From Nitrospirota bacterium (GTDB lineage Bacteria; Nitrospirota; Thermodesulfovibrionia; Thermodesulfovibrionales; Dissulfurispiraceae), in the NCBI GenBank assembly GCA_004321915.1, contig SCQE01000077.1, forward strand, positions 20,471-84,470: a DNA stretch of 64,000 bases. The letters run 5' to 3'. Position numbers and translations under genes: made by a program. The notes beneath the pieces are model-generated. The model did not search any database. It saw only the letters and a program-made list of their open reading frames with translations, and was not told the DNA's origin. This document shows, one piece after another, positions 35,310-43,553 of the stretch; the stretch's first letter is position 1, and each line of letters starts with the position of its first letter.

Positions 35310-36076
35310 TGCTTAAAAACCGAGTTATTCCCTGTCTTCTGCTACGAAATGGAGGGCTTGTCAAAACCAGAAAATTTAGCGATGCCAAATATGTTGGGGA
35401 TCCTATAAACGCTATACGTATATTTAATGAAAAAGAGGCTGATGAGCTTCTGGTTTTAGATATAACCGCCAGCAAAGAGAACCGAGAGCCTGATTACTCT
35501 CTTATTGAGAGGTTTGCGGGAGAATGTTTTATGCCGCTCTGTTATGGCGGAGGGATACGCAGTCCCGAGCAGGCTCGTAAGTTATTTTCCTTGGGTGTCG
35601 AGAAGATTTGCCTGCAGACTGCCGTGCTCGAAAATGCATCGCTTATAACGGAAATATCCCGGGAGTTTGGGTGTCAGAGCGTTGTTGTATCCGTTGATGT
35701 AAAGAAAAGTTGGCTTGGCAGGTATGGTCTTTATGCATCATCCACAGGCAAAATTTTGCCGCTGCCATGGATGGATTATGTTCAAAGGTCTGTTGCCGCA
35801 GGTGCCGGTGAAGTTGTGCTTAATAGCGTCGACCGTGACGGATTAATGCAGGGCATGGATATTGAGCTGATTCGTATAGCCAGCTCTTCTTTGTCTGTTC
35901 CTCTTATTGCACTTGGAGGTGCTGGGAGCCTTGATGACATTAAAGCGGCAGTTATTTCAGGTGCCAGCGCGGTAGCTGCCGGTTCTTTTTTTGTTTTTCA
36001 TGGGCCGCACCGTGCTGTTCTAATCACATACCCCTCTTATAATGAACTCGAAACTATTTTGAATTCCAGCATATGA
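35309..36076 (+). CDS. hisF: HisF-like ammonia-channelling barrel (HisF2 type)
   Basis: This 255-residue TIM barrel starts best at ATG 35309 (GTG 35306 is one codon earlier). The start RVIPCLLLRNGGLVKTRKF aligns with the canonical IPCLDVxxGRVVKG of HisF, and catalytic Asp11 is replaced by Leu11. Asp130 is kept (SVDVKK), and the phosphate loops YGGGIRS and LGGAGS are kept. Loss of Asp11 argues against imidazole-glycerol-phosphate synthesis and for the HisF2 role, passing ammonia from HisH to WbpG. It overlaps the wbpG-like gene by 4 bases. Confidence 0.88.
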   Translation: MLKNRVIPCLLLRNGGLVKTRKFSDAKYVGDPINAIRIFNEKEADELLVLDITASKENREPDYSLIERFAGECFMPLCYGGGIRSPEQARKLFSLGVEKICLQTAVLENASLITEISREFGCQSVVVSVDVKKSWLGRYGLYASSTGKILPLPWMDYVQRSVAAGAGEVVLNSVDRDGLMQGMDIELIRIASSSLSVPLIALGGAGSLDDIKAAVISGASAVAAGSFFVFHGPHRAVLITYPSYNELETILNSSI

Positions 36077-37194
36077 GACACTATCAGGTTTGCACGCGTT
36101 GTGTGATGGATACCGGTGCAAAAGACATAACGTTCGATGATGATGGAGTTTGTAATTACTGCACTGATTTTTTGAGGTTATCCGGACGGTTTTTTCGTAA
36201 AGAAGCTTCGCTGCGCAGGCATGAGCTTGATGTGTTTATCTCTAAAGTGAAAGCTGACGCCAAGGGTAAGCGTTATGATTGCGTCCTCGGAGTTTCGGGC
36301 GGGGTGGACAGTTCGTGGGCATTGGTGCAGGCTGTCAAACATGGTCTTAGGCCTTTAGCGGTACATATGGATAACGGCTGGAATTCTGAGCTCGCGCAAA
36401 ACAATATCGCAAATTTAGTGCGTGCATTGGGTGTAGACCTTTATACTCATGTAATAGAATGGGGAGAGTATCAAAGACTTATGCAGGCGTTCTTTGATGC
36501 CGACGTGATCGATGTTGAGTTGCTTTATGATAATGCCATGCGGGCTGTTAACTACCGGCAGGCCGCAAAATATGGCATTAAATGTATTCTTTCCGGTTCT
36601 AATGATGCGACTGAGGGCATGCGTATGCCTGAGGAATGGAATTGGTTCAAGCTTGATGTTAGAAATATCCGTGCTATTGGGCGTCAGTTTGGCGGTGTTC
36701 GTCTTGACACATTTCCTTACATGGGTACTTTGGCTTACATCTGGTACTCTTTTATTCGCGGAATTCGTTGGGTTCCGTTTCTTAATTATTTTGAATACAA
36801 CAAATTTGCGGCAAGCGATACCCTTCAGGGCGAATACGGGTTCAAGCCGTATCCTTATAAACACTATGAATCAGTTTTTACAAGATTTTATCAGGGGTAT
36901 ATCCTTCCTAATAAGTTTGGTGTGGATAAAAGACGATTGCATTTAAGCTCACTCATTGTTTCTGGACAGATGGATCGTGAAGAAGCTCTTAAGGTACTTG
37001 AGGGCATACCGTACCCTTCTGATAAAGACGTTGAAAATGATAAGCGGTATTTCATAAAAAAAATGGGTTGGACAATGGCACAGCTATCAGAGTATATATC
37101 ACGGTCAGAGAAGTCGCACCTGACTTATCCCTCAGAAAAGCCCATGTGGGATTGGATTGTTTCTCATACTAAACCGCTAAGATCCGGCAAATGA
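36073..37194 (+). CDS. wbpG: N-acetyl sugar amidotransferase (WbpG-like)
   Basis: This 373-residue protein has the ATP PP-loop GVSGGVDSSWAL near residue 73. Upstream are the cysteine pairs CTRCVMDT and CNYC, which probably bind zinc, and ILSGSNDATEGMRMPEEWNW near 177 is characteristic of the family (TIGR03573-type). WbpG, with HisH2 and HisF2, converts an acetamido group of UDP-ManNAc3NAcA to acetamidino. The three genes are tightly overlapped here. The donor pathway genes are at 11418-15389 and 48543-49859, so the route is complete but scattered. Confidence 0.9.
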   Translation: MRHYQVCTRCVMDTGAKDITFDDDGVCNYCTDFLRLSGRFFRKEASLRRHELDVFISKVKADAKGKRYDCVLGVSGGVDSSWALVQAVKHGLRPLAVHMDNGWNSELAQNNIANLVRALGVDLYTHVIEWGEYQRLMQAFFDADVIDVELLYDNAMRAVNYRQAAKYGIKCILSGSNDATEGMRMPEEWNWFKLDVRNIRAIGRQFGGVRLDTFPYMGTLAYIWYSFIRGIRWVPFLNYFEYNKFAASDTLQGEYGFKPYPYKHYESVFTRFYQGYILPNKFGVDKRRLHLSSLIVSGQMDREEALKVLEGIPYPSDKDVENDKRYFIKKMGWTMAQLSEYISRSEKSHLTYPSEKPMWDWIVSHTKPLRSGK

Positions 37195-38219
37195 CAAATT
37201 TACCCTCGCTATCTCAGACATACAATTATTTAAAATATAAGCTAAGCAAGCCTTCCGAGATCCTGAAATACGGACCTTTAATGCTGTCTGTAAATGTAAC
37301 CAGCAGGTGCAATATAAAATGCGATTTTTGCCATGTACATTCTGACAATATCGGTGATTTTGAATATAAGCACAGAGTGACGCCGGATCTCAGTTATGAT
37401 TTGTTTGAGGAATTTGTCGATAAATTCTCAGACGCTGTTTCCATTTCATTAATCGGTAGCGGAGAGCCCTTGCTGAATAAGGATTTCTTTAGAATGGTCG
37501 AATATTCCAAGAAAAATAAAATGTTAGTGTCCACATCTACCAATGGAATTAATTCTTCCCAACATATTAAAGAAATTCTGACATCGGGAATTGATGTTTT
37601 TGAAGTCAGCATCAATGGATTTGACGAAGAATCTTTTTATCTTAATACGAGACAGCCAAAGGAATTCTTTGGAAGAATAGTCGATTTTGTCAAAGAACTT
37701 GTCAAACAAAAAAAAATATATAGGTCAAAGACTCAGATTGTATTGACCAGCGTAATAGATCGGAATAATTATATCCAAACGGAAGCTACGGTCTTTTTAG
37801 CTGAGAGTTTGGGGGTAGATAAGATAGCCTTCCAGCAATTTTTACCCACTCCTACGCGTGGGTATACTCCTAATGAGAGATGTATGTTTACAAGCGATAC
37901 TGAAATTGTCGATTATTTCAAAAATCTTGATTTGGATAAATACGCTGTAGGTATCTCTTTGCCGCAATTATTATCCGCAAATTACAGAGTTTGCAATTCC
38001 CACTTTGAATTGATGAGGATTGACGGCAATGGCAGGGTGGGGGGCTGTTCTGTCATGCTATTAAATAATGACGATAATGGATATTTTAGCGAAAACGATG
38101 TTTGGAACAGCGATTATTTTGTTGAGATGCGTAAAGGATTCTTGTCAGGGAATCCTGATAATTATTTGTTTCCATGCAAGTATTGCGCATCGTCTTGCGG
38201 CGAAAGTATTCAAGATTAG
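37191..38219 (+). CDS. Radical SAM protein with C-terminal SPASM-like cysteines
   Basis: This 342-residue protein has the cluster motif SRCNIKCDFC at Cys40, Cys44 and Cys47. SISLIGSGEPLLNKDFFRM near 82 fits the GGEP-type SAM-binding strand. The C-terminus has CNSHFELMRIDGNGRVGGC and CKYCASSCGE, an auxiliary iron-sulfur cluster set of the SPASM or Twitch kind. There is no B12 domain. SPASM proteins in glycan clusters are usually dehydrogenases or maturases, and the substrate here is unknown. The start overlaps the wbpG stop by 4 bases. Confidence 0.85.
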   Translation: MTNLPSLSQTYNYLKYKLSKPSEILKYGPLMLSVNVTSRCNIKCDFCHVHSDNIGDFEYKHRVTPDLSYDLFEEFVDKFSDAVSISLIGSGEPLLNKDFFRMVEYSKKNKMLVSTSTNGINSSQHIKEILTSGIDVFEVSINGFDEESFYLNTRQPKEFFGRIVDFVKELVKQKKIYRSKTQIVLTSVIDRNNYIQTEATVFLAESLGVDKIAFQQFLPTPTRGYTPNERCMFTSDTEIVDYFKNLDLDKYAVGISLPQLLSANYRVCNSHFELMRIDGNGRVGGCSVMLLNNDDNGYFSENDVWNSDYFVEMRKGFLSGNPDNYLFPCKYCASSCGESIQD

Positions 38220-38254
38220 ATTTAGATGCGGTGGGGACTTATTAAGACAAAGAT

Positions 38255-39331
38255 ATGGGATTGAGGGTGCTTCATGCTATGCAGATGAGAATACCTTCAG
38301 TAGGTTTAATGCGGCAGATGCAAGAGGAGCAGGCGGCATCGGAAACATTAGGTATTCCATGGACTTCTAGAATATTTGTTCCTGAAGGCAGGCATAACAG
38401 GATTTGTGTCGAAGCTAATATGAGCCCCCAATATGGCCTTGCCTTTAAAAGGGCTTATTACAATTGGTTGTTAAAGGAGTCGAATAATTACGATATTATG
38501 CTTTTGCGTTATTCAACTAACGATTTCTTTCAACTTAAGTTCCTGTCGTGCTGCTCTATACCTGTTCTCTTTGTGCATCATACGATAGAAGTACCGGAAA
38601 TTTTTGCATCCCGAGGCTTTTTTTCTAAAATCAAGGCTATGGTCGAATGGGGTTTGGGGCCTGTGAGCATACGCAAGGCATCGGGCATTGTTGCCGTTAC
38701 TGGTGAGATTGCAGAGTACGAATCATATCGCTCAGGAAGAGACTCTGCAGCTGCTTTTATATATCCCAATGGAATCGGATATAACAACAACTCATCATGT
38801 ACAGATAACAGAACCGGTGATTTTCCTGAAATCTTGTTTGTAGGATCCAATTTCCCAGATTGGCACGGATTGGACCTGCTGATGGATTCGGTATCGGGAT
38901 GTTCATCGCGTTTTTTAATTAATCTTGTGGGTGATTTAACTGATGAACAAAGGCAACGTGCCGTTTCGGACGGCCGCTATGTTATTCATGGAGTGATGAA
39001 GCCAGTTGATATTGAACATTTGTCGGGGCGTTGCTGGGTTGGTTTGTCGTCTTTTGCTCTTCAAAGAAAAGGCATGAGAGATGCCTGTCCTCTAAAGGTT
39101 AGAGAGTATCTGCGTTCGGGGCTTCCGGTATATTCGGGGCATAAAGATGTCTTTGATGAAGACATGACCTTTTACCGCGTTGGAAGATGCGACATTGACG
39201 ACATTTTGGCTTTTGCCTGTGAGATGCGATCTGTTGATAAAGAGGTGGTTGCTCGAACGGCCCAACTCTATATTGATAAGAAAATAATTCTTAGCCGTCT
39301 TTACGAGCAGCTTTGTCGAGATTTTGTTTGA
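38255..39331 (+). CDS. GT-B glycosyltransferase (GT4-like)
   Basis: This is a 358-residue protein. The N-terminal domain begins LRVLHAMQMRIPSVGLMRQM, a short loop-strand typical of GT4 acceptor domains. The C-terminal domain has EILFVGSNFPDWHGLDLLMD and LINLVGDLTD, then a donor-site region around CPLKVREYLRSGLPVYSGH with the glutamate of the E-x7-E position. The motif is diverged, so the match is moderate. The next gene starts one base after its stop. Confidence 0.68.
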   Translation: MGLRVLHAMQMRIPSVGLMRQMQEEQAASETLGIPWTSRIFVPEGRHNRICVEANMSPQYGLAFKRAYYNWLLKESNNYDIMLLRYSTNDFFQLKFLSCCSIPVLFVHHTIEVPEIFASRGFFSKIKAMVEWGLGPVSIRKASGIVAVTGEIAEYESYRSGRDSAAAFIYPNGIGYNNNSSCTDNRTGDFPEILFVGSNFPDWHGLDLLMDSVSGCSSRFLINLVGDLTDEQRQRAVSDGRYVIHGVMKPVDIEHLSGRCWVGLSSFALQRKGMRDACPLKVREYLRSGLPVYSGHKDVFDEDMTFYRVGRCDIDDILAFACEMRSVDKEVVARTAQLYIDKKIILSRLYEQLCRDFV

Positions 39332-40675
39332 GTGTCAATGCAGTCTTTTAGAAAACTGATTAAAAATTATTATTATCGCTGCCTGTTCCGGTATTTCTCT
39401 ATTTATATCAGGCCGAATAATTCTGTAGTAGAGATCAATCCTTCTACAGACATATCCGTCTATTTTTTTGAGCAAGTGAGGTTCCTGTTCATAGGGAGAG
39501 ATATCCCAGATTTTATAAGTCGTGACCGTATATGCTCTATGGATGAAGTACGGCGGATGCCTCCGGATTATTTTATTATGAATGGGAATATTCAGCATGA
39601 AAGTAATATTCAGAAACTTTTGTTGGAATTGCACTCTTGTTGTTCTGCTCAGTCTCGCATTATAGTGACATATTACAGCAGCCTCTGGAGGCCTTTTATA
39701 TATTTTGCTACTGTGTTGGGATTGAGAGATAAGACTATGGAGCAGAATTGGATTTCGCACGATGATATGGCAAATTTTTTATTACTTGCCGATTTTGAGC
39801 CTGTTTTGTCCAATAACAGGATATTATGTCCTGTATATATTCCTGTCATAAGCACTTTTTTAAATAGATACTGTGCATTAATGCCTTTTTTCCGTTTGTT
39901 CTGTATTGTTGGTATGTTGATGTTTAGGCCTCTGGGGATGCGACAAGAGAAGGCGTTGTCGGTTTCGGTCGTAGTTCCTGCCAGAAACGAAGCTGGCAAT
40001 ATAGAGAACCTGGTAAGACGATTACCTATGATGGGACCGGATGACGAACTGATATTCGTTGAGGGGCACTCAAATGATAATACTTGGGACAGGATCGTTG
40101 AAGTGCAGCGTAAATTTTTTGCGAACAGGCAGATCAAGATAATTAAGCAGCCGGGGAAGGGTAAAGGAGATGCTGTTCGAAAAGGATTTGAATCGGCATC
40201 GAAAGACATACTGATGATTCTGGATGCCGATTTGTCGGTGACACCAGAAAGTTTGCCGCTATTCTATCATGCCATGATGCGAGATAAAGGCGAGTTTTTG
40301 AATGGCAGTCGTCTTGTTTATCCTATGGATAATAAAGCTATGCGTTTTATTAACATGGTAGGCAACAAGTTTTTCGCATTGGCATTTTCGTATGTGCTGG
40401 GTCAAAAATTTAAAGATACTTTATGTGGAACAAAAGTCATATCAAAAGACAACTATCGTAAAATTGCTCGAAATAGATCTTTTTTTGGAGAGTTTGATCC
40501 TTTTGGAGATTTTGACCTTATATTCGGCGCATCAAGACTAGGCCTTAAGGTCGTGGAGATTCCAGTAACATACAGAGAAAGGTCATACGGTAAAACGAAC
40601 ATACGCAGATGGAAACACGGATATATGTTGTTAAAAATGCTCATTTATTCAGCTAGAAAAATAAAATTTGTTTGA
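39332..40675 (+). CDS. GT2 glycosyltransferase with degenerate methyltransferase-like N-terminal domain
   Basis: This 447-residue protein has a C-terminal half (from about residue 205) that is a clear GT2 enzyme of the DPM1 type: VSVVVPARNEAGNIENLV, FVEGHSNDNTW, GKGKGDAVRKGFE, MILDADLSV with its DXD, and YRERSYGKTNIRRWKHG. The N-terminal 190 residues resemble class I methyltransferases by strand order (VVEINPSTD in place of VLDVGCGxG, then YFIMNGNIQH), but the SAM glycine loop is missing. It may therefore be a structural remnant or a protein-interaction domain. The start is GTG; ATG 39338 is also possible. Confidence 0.78.
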   Translation: MSMQSFRKLIKNYYYRCLFRYFSIYIRPNNSVVEINPSTDISVYFFEQVRFLFIGRDIPDFISRDRICSMDEVRRMPPDYFIMNGNIQHESNIQKLLLELHSCCSAQSRIIVTYYSSLWRPFIYFATVLGLRDKTMEQNWISHDDMANFLLLADFEPVLSNNRILCPVYIPVISTFLNRYCALMPFFRLFCIVGMLMFRPLGMRQEKALSVSVVVPARNEAGNIENLVRRLPMMGPDDELIFVEGHSNDNTWDRIVEVQRKFFANRQIKIIKQPGKGKGDAVRKGFESASKDILMILDADLSVTPESLPLFYHAMMRDKGEFLNGSRLVYPMDNKAMRFINMVGNKFFALAFSYVLGQKFKDTLCGTKVISKDNYRKIARNRSFFGEFDPFGDFDLIFGASRLGLKVVEIPVTYRERSYGKTNIRRWKHGYMLLKMLIYSARKIKFV

Positions 40676-40678
40676 TCT

Positions 40679-41458
40679 ATGAATAGTGTCCATACAGAAG
40701 ATTTGTTAAAGCATGATGAAACTATTACGCTTATTAACCGAGACAGGCTTCAGCAAAATACCAATCTATTACTATGGTATAGAAAACTTTACGAATGCCA
40801 ATTCCGTAATGTTGAGGACATAACAGAAAAGGCGATACTTGAGATAGGCAGCGGGACATCACCGCTCAAATTATTTTACAAAAATGTTATAACTAGCGAT
40901 ATTCTTGACTTGCATTATACTGATTATACGTTTGACTGCCACAACATTGATTCCTTCGAACCGATACCTGATGACAGCATTGATATTATTACGCTGACAA
41001 ATGTTCTCCACCATCTTAAAGAGCCATTGATTTTCTTAATTAAGGCTGGAACCAAACTAAAAAATGGCGGCCAGATTATTTTAACCGAGCCTTTTTTCTC
41101 TGTATTCTCTTATGTTATATGGAAATATCTTCACCACGAGCCTTCTATTTTTGATATCAGCCTCCCGGTATTGGATGAGGTAAAGGGTCCCTTATCATCG
41201 GCAAATATGTCTATTCCTTACCTTGTCTTCTTTAAGCGTGCCGATTGGAATAGGGCTTTGAGCGATGTCTTCACTTTCTCCACTAATAATGCCGTGTATT
41301 TTTCGGCGTTTTCATATATGATGACCGGAGGAATATCCCGGAGCTTGCTGATACCTCATTTTTTATATAAGGCTTTTTTACATTTTGATTTGTGGTTAGC
41401 GCGGGCTTTCCCTAAGATATTTGGTTCATTTTTTATAATGAAACTTATAAAGAAATAA
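40679..41458 (+). CDS. Class I SAM-dependent methyltransferase
   Basis: This 259-residue protein has EIGSGTSPLKLFYKNVITSD near residue 58, a variant glycine loop, followed by IDIITLTNVLHHLKEP near 103 and LKNGGQIILTEPFFS near 131. The HHL motif and glycine-rich strand fit Methyltransf_11/25-type enzymes. The C-terminal 120 residues are hydrophobic and aromatic-rich and may contact the membrane or a lipid-linked acceptor. It lies between a GT2 gene and a B12-radical SAM gene. Confidence 0.78.
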   Translation: MNSVHTEDLLKHDETITLINRDRLQQNTNLLLWYRKLYECQFRNVEDITEKAILEIGSGTSPLKLFYKNVITSDILDLHYTDYTFDCHNIDSFEPIPDDSIDIITLTNVLHHLKEPLIFLIKAGTKLKNGGQIILTEPFFSVFSYVIWKYLHHEPSIFDISLPVLDEVKGPLSSANMSIPYLVFFKRADWNRALSDVFTFSTNNAVYFSAFSYMMTGGISRSLLIPHFLYKAFLHFDLWLARAFPKIFGSFFIMKLIKK

Positions 41459-41463
41459 TCTAT

Positions 41464-42906
41464 ATGGCTCTTTGTTCAGTACGAAAATTAAACATGGATG
41501 CAGTATTCATAAATCCTTTTCCGAGTGGGGAGGGTTTGAATGAGGCGACGGTTATCCCACCTATAGGACTGGGATATATTGCTGCGGTACTGGAAAGAGA
41601 TGGATTTAACTGCATGATTATAGATGCAAATCTTTTAAGGTTGAATAACGCTGAGATTATAGACCGTGTTCCAGAAAAAACTCCTTTGATTGGTATATAC
41701 CTTAATTCTTTTTTGTACGATACTGTAAAGGATTTGACCTCTGTTCTCAGTAAAAAATTCAAGGATACCACTATAATCTTAGGTGGTCCGCTTCCTACTG
41801 CAGAGCCGGAGATGATCCTAAGGGAGATGGACTGCAACGGGATTGTAAGAGGAGAGGGAGAATATGCGGTTTTAGGCATTATGCGTAATATTAAGAAAGC
41901 CCTGTTCCCTTTTTATGGAGAAATTTCAGGTGCTGTTTATTACGATTCTAATAGCGGAGCAATAGTGAGAAACTCTGTGATTAGGATCGTTGATCTCGAT
42001 GCTTTGCCTTTTCCAGCTTATCATCTTTTGCCTCATTTTAAATTTTATAAGATACGGCGTCGTAAAAGCCCTTCTGCTCCTATTATAAGCAGCAGGGGAT
42101 GCGCCTATGGTTGTATTTTTTGCAGTAAAGATATCTTTGAAAAGAAGATATCTTTCAGAAGCAGCGGTAATATTTTAGCTGAGGTTGATTATCTTGTTAA
42201 GCATTACGGAATACGTCAACTGGATATTATGGACGATAATTTCGCCTTTAATAAGGCAAGAATGATTGAGATATTGGATGGTATCATAGAAAAAAAATAC
42301 GATATAGCCATAAACATACAGTCCGGTATAAGGACTGAACTGGTAGATGAACCCCTTTTGGACAAGATGAAAAAAGCCGGTGTTTATAAATTAGCTTTTG
42401 GCATAGAGTCTGCCGATAAAGATGTTCTAATGACCTGCCATAAGCAGATCAATTTAGATAAGGTTAAAGAGGTCGTGACTCTTGCCAAGAAGAAAGGTTT
42501 TCTGGTATACGGTTTTTTTATAATTGGCCTTCCGGGCGAGACTGATGAGAGTTTCGAACGAACGCTTGAATATGCAAAAAAACTGGATCTTGATATTGCT
42601 AACTTTTGCATGGCTGTTCCCTTTGTAGGTACTGAATTGTATCGCATGGTAAATGAAAAAGGCCGATTTCTAATTGATACCGAAAGAAACATTTCTTCCG
42701 GATTCTACGATGGAAAAGTTTTCTATGAATACGAAGGAGCAAAGGCGGCGGATATACTTGTAAGGTATAAAAAAGCTTACAGTGAATTTTATACTTTAAG
42801 GAAAAAGATTGGTTTGCTTTTCAAAATACGCTCTTTTAGTGAGTTAAGGTGGTTTCTGAGCGTATATTTAATGATTGTAAAAGGCCTATTTAGATCAAAA
42901 AAATGA
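41464..42906 (+). CDS. B12-binding-domain radical SAM protein
   Basis: This 480-residue protein (ATG 41464; ATG 41494 also possible) has the canonical BchE/HpnJ-like layout. The N-terminal cobalamin domain has PPIGLGYIAAVLERDGFN, IILGGPLPTAEPEMIL and VRGEGEYAVLGIM. The radical SAM motif SRGCAYGCIFC carries Cys213, Cys217 and Cys220. The barrel has LDIMDDNFAFNKARM, FGIESADKDVLM and FFIIGLPGETDESFERTL. It is flanked by two methyltransferase genes. C-methylation or another radical modification of a sugar or lipid is likely. It is the third B12-type radical SAM protein in the locus. Confidence 0.88.
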   Translation: MALCSVRKLNMDAVFINPFPSGEGLNEATVIPPIGLGYIAAVLERDGFNCMIIDANLLRLNNAEIIDRVPEKTPLIGIYLNSFLYDTVKDLTSVLSKKFKDTTIILGGPLPTAEPEMILREMDCNGIVRGEGEYAVLGIMRNIKKALFPFYGEISGAVYYDSNSGAIVRNSVIRIVDLDALPFPAYHLLPHFKFYKIRRRKSPSAPIISSRGCAYGCIFCSKDIFEKKISFRSSGNILAEVDYLVKHYGIRQLDIMDDNFAFNKARMIEILDGIIEKKYDIAINIQSGIRTELVDEPLLDKMKKAGVYKLAFGIESADKDVLMTCHKQINLDKVKEVVTLAKKKGFLVYGFFIIGLPGETDESFERTLEYAKKLDLDIANFCMAVPFVGTELYRMVNEKGRFLIDTERNISSGFYDGKVFYEYEGAKAADILVRYKKAYSEFYTLRKKIGLLFKIRSFSELRWFLSVYLMIVKGLFRSKK

Positions 42907-43553
42907 AAGAACAAAAACTAAAAATGCTTGCGCTGCACGAGTATTCAGGTATCAATAGCGATGACCCTATAAGGTTTTACCAGATGCCATTTATTGGAGC
43001 CATTTTCCGCAAGAGGGTGGAAAAGTGCCTGTCACAGTTGTCAGGAGGACAGAGGGTGCTTGAAATAGGTTTTGGATCAGGCGTCACATTCCCTAATCTG
43101 AATGAACTCTACGGGGAGATTCATGGAATTGATATGACGGCTGACGTTGAGGCCGTTGCTTCTACGTTTCGGAAGATAGGTATTTCTACATATCTCAGGA
43201 ATGGAGATGTGTTATGTTTGCCTTACAATGACGACTATTTCGATAGTGTCCTTCTTATCTCGATATTGGAACATCTAAAGCCTGAATCTCTAATCCCTGC
43301 ATTTCTTGAAATATGCCGTGTATTAAAAACTGGCGGACAGATTGTTTATGGAGTGCCTGTAGATAAAAAGATCATGAATTACGGTTTTAGCCTATTGGGT
43401 TTTAATATAAAAGACTACCATTTTTCTGATCACAAACAGGTCTACAATGCTGCCGTAAATGTTTTTAATGAAGTTGCTGTTTCGACTATATATGTTTGGC
43501 CATTCGGGAATCTGTATGAGGTCGGATGTTGTGAAAAGAGCGAAGATAGCTGA
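42903..43553 (+). CDS. Class I SAM-dependent methyltransferase
   Basis: This 216-residue protein has the SAM loop VLEIGFGSGVTFPNL near residue 51, then IHGIDMT and DDYFDSVLLISILEHL near 110, and LKTGGQIVYGVP near 140. It matches Methyltransf_11 (UbiE-like) proteins. Its start overlaps the preceding radical SAM gene by 4 bases, so the two are probably co-translated. Methylation of the product of the radical SAM enzyme is one possibility. Confidence 0.85.
   Translation: MKEQKLKMLALHEYSGINSDDPIRFYQMPFIGAIFRKRVEKCLSQLSGGQRVLEIGFGSGVTFPNLNELYGEIHGIDMTADVEAVASTFRKIGISTYLRNGDVLCLPYNDDYFDSVLLISILEHLKPESLIPAFLEICRVLKTGGQIVYGVPVDKKIMNYGFSLLGFNIKDYHFSDHKQVYNAAVNVFNEVAVSTIYVWPFGNLYEVGCCEKSEDS

Noticed and set aside
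34707..36076. hisH and hisF as histidine biosynthesis genes
   Set aside because: No other his genes are nearby, HisF has Leu11 instead of Asp11, and a WbpG-like gene overlaps hisF. The sugar amidation role fits better.
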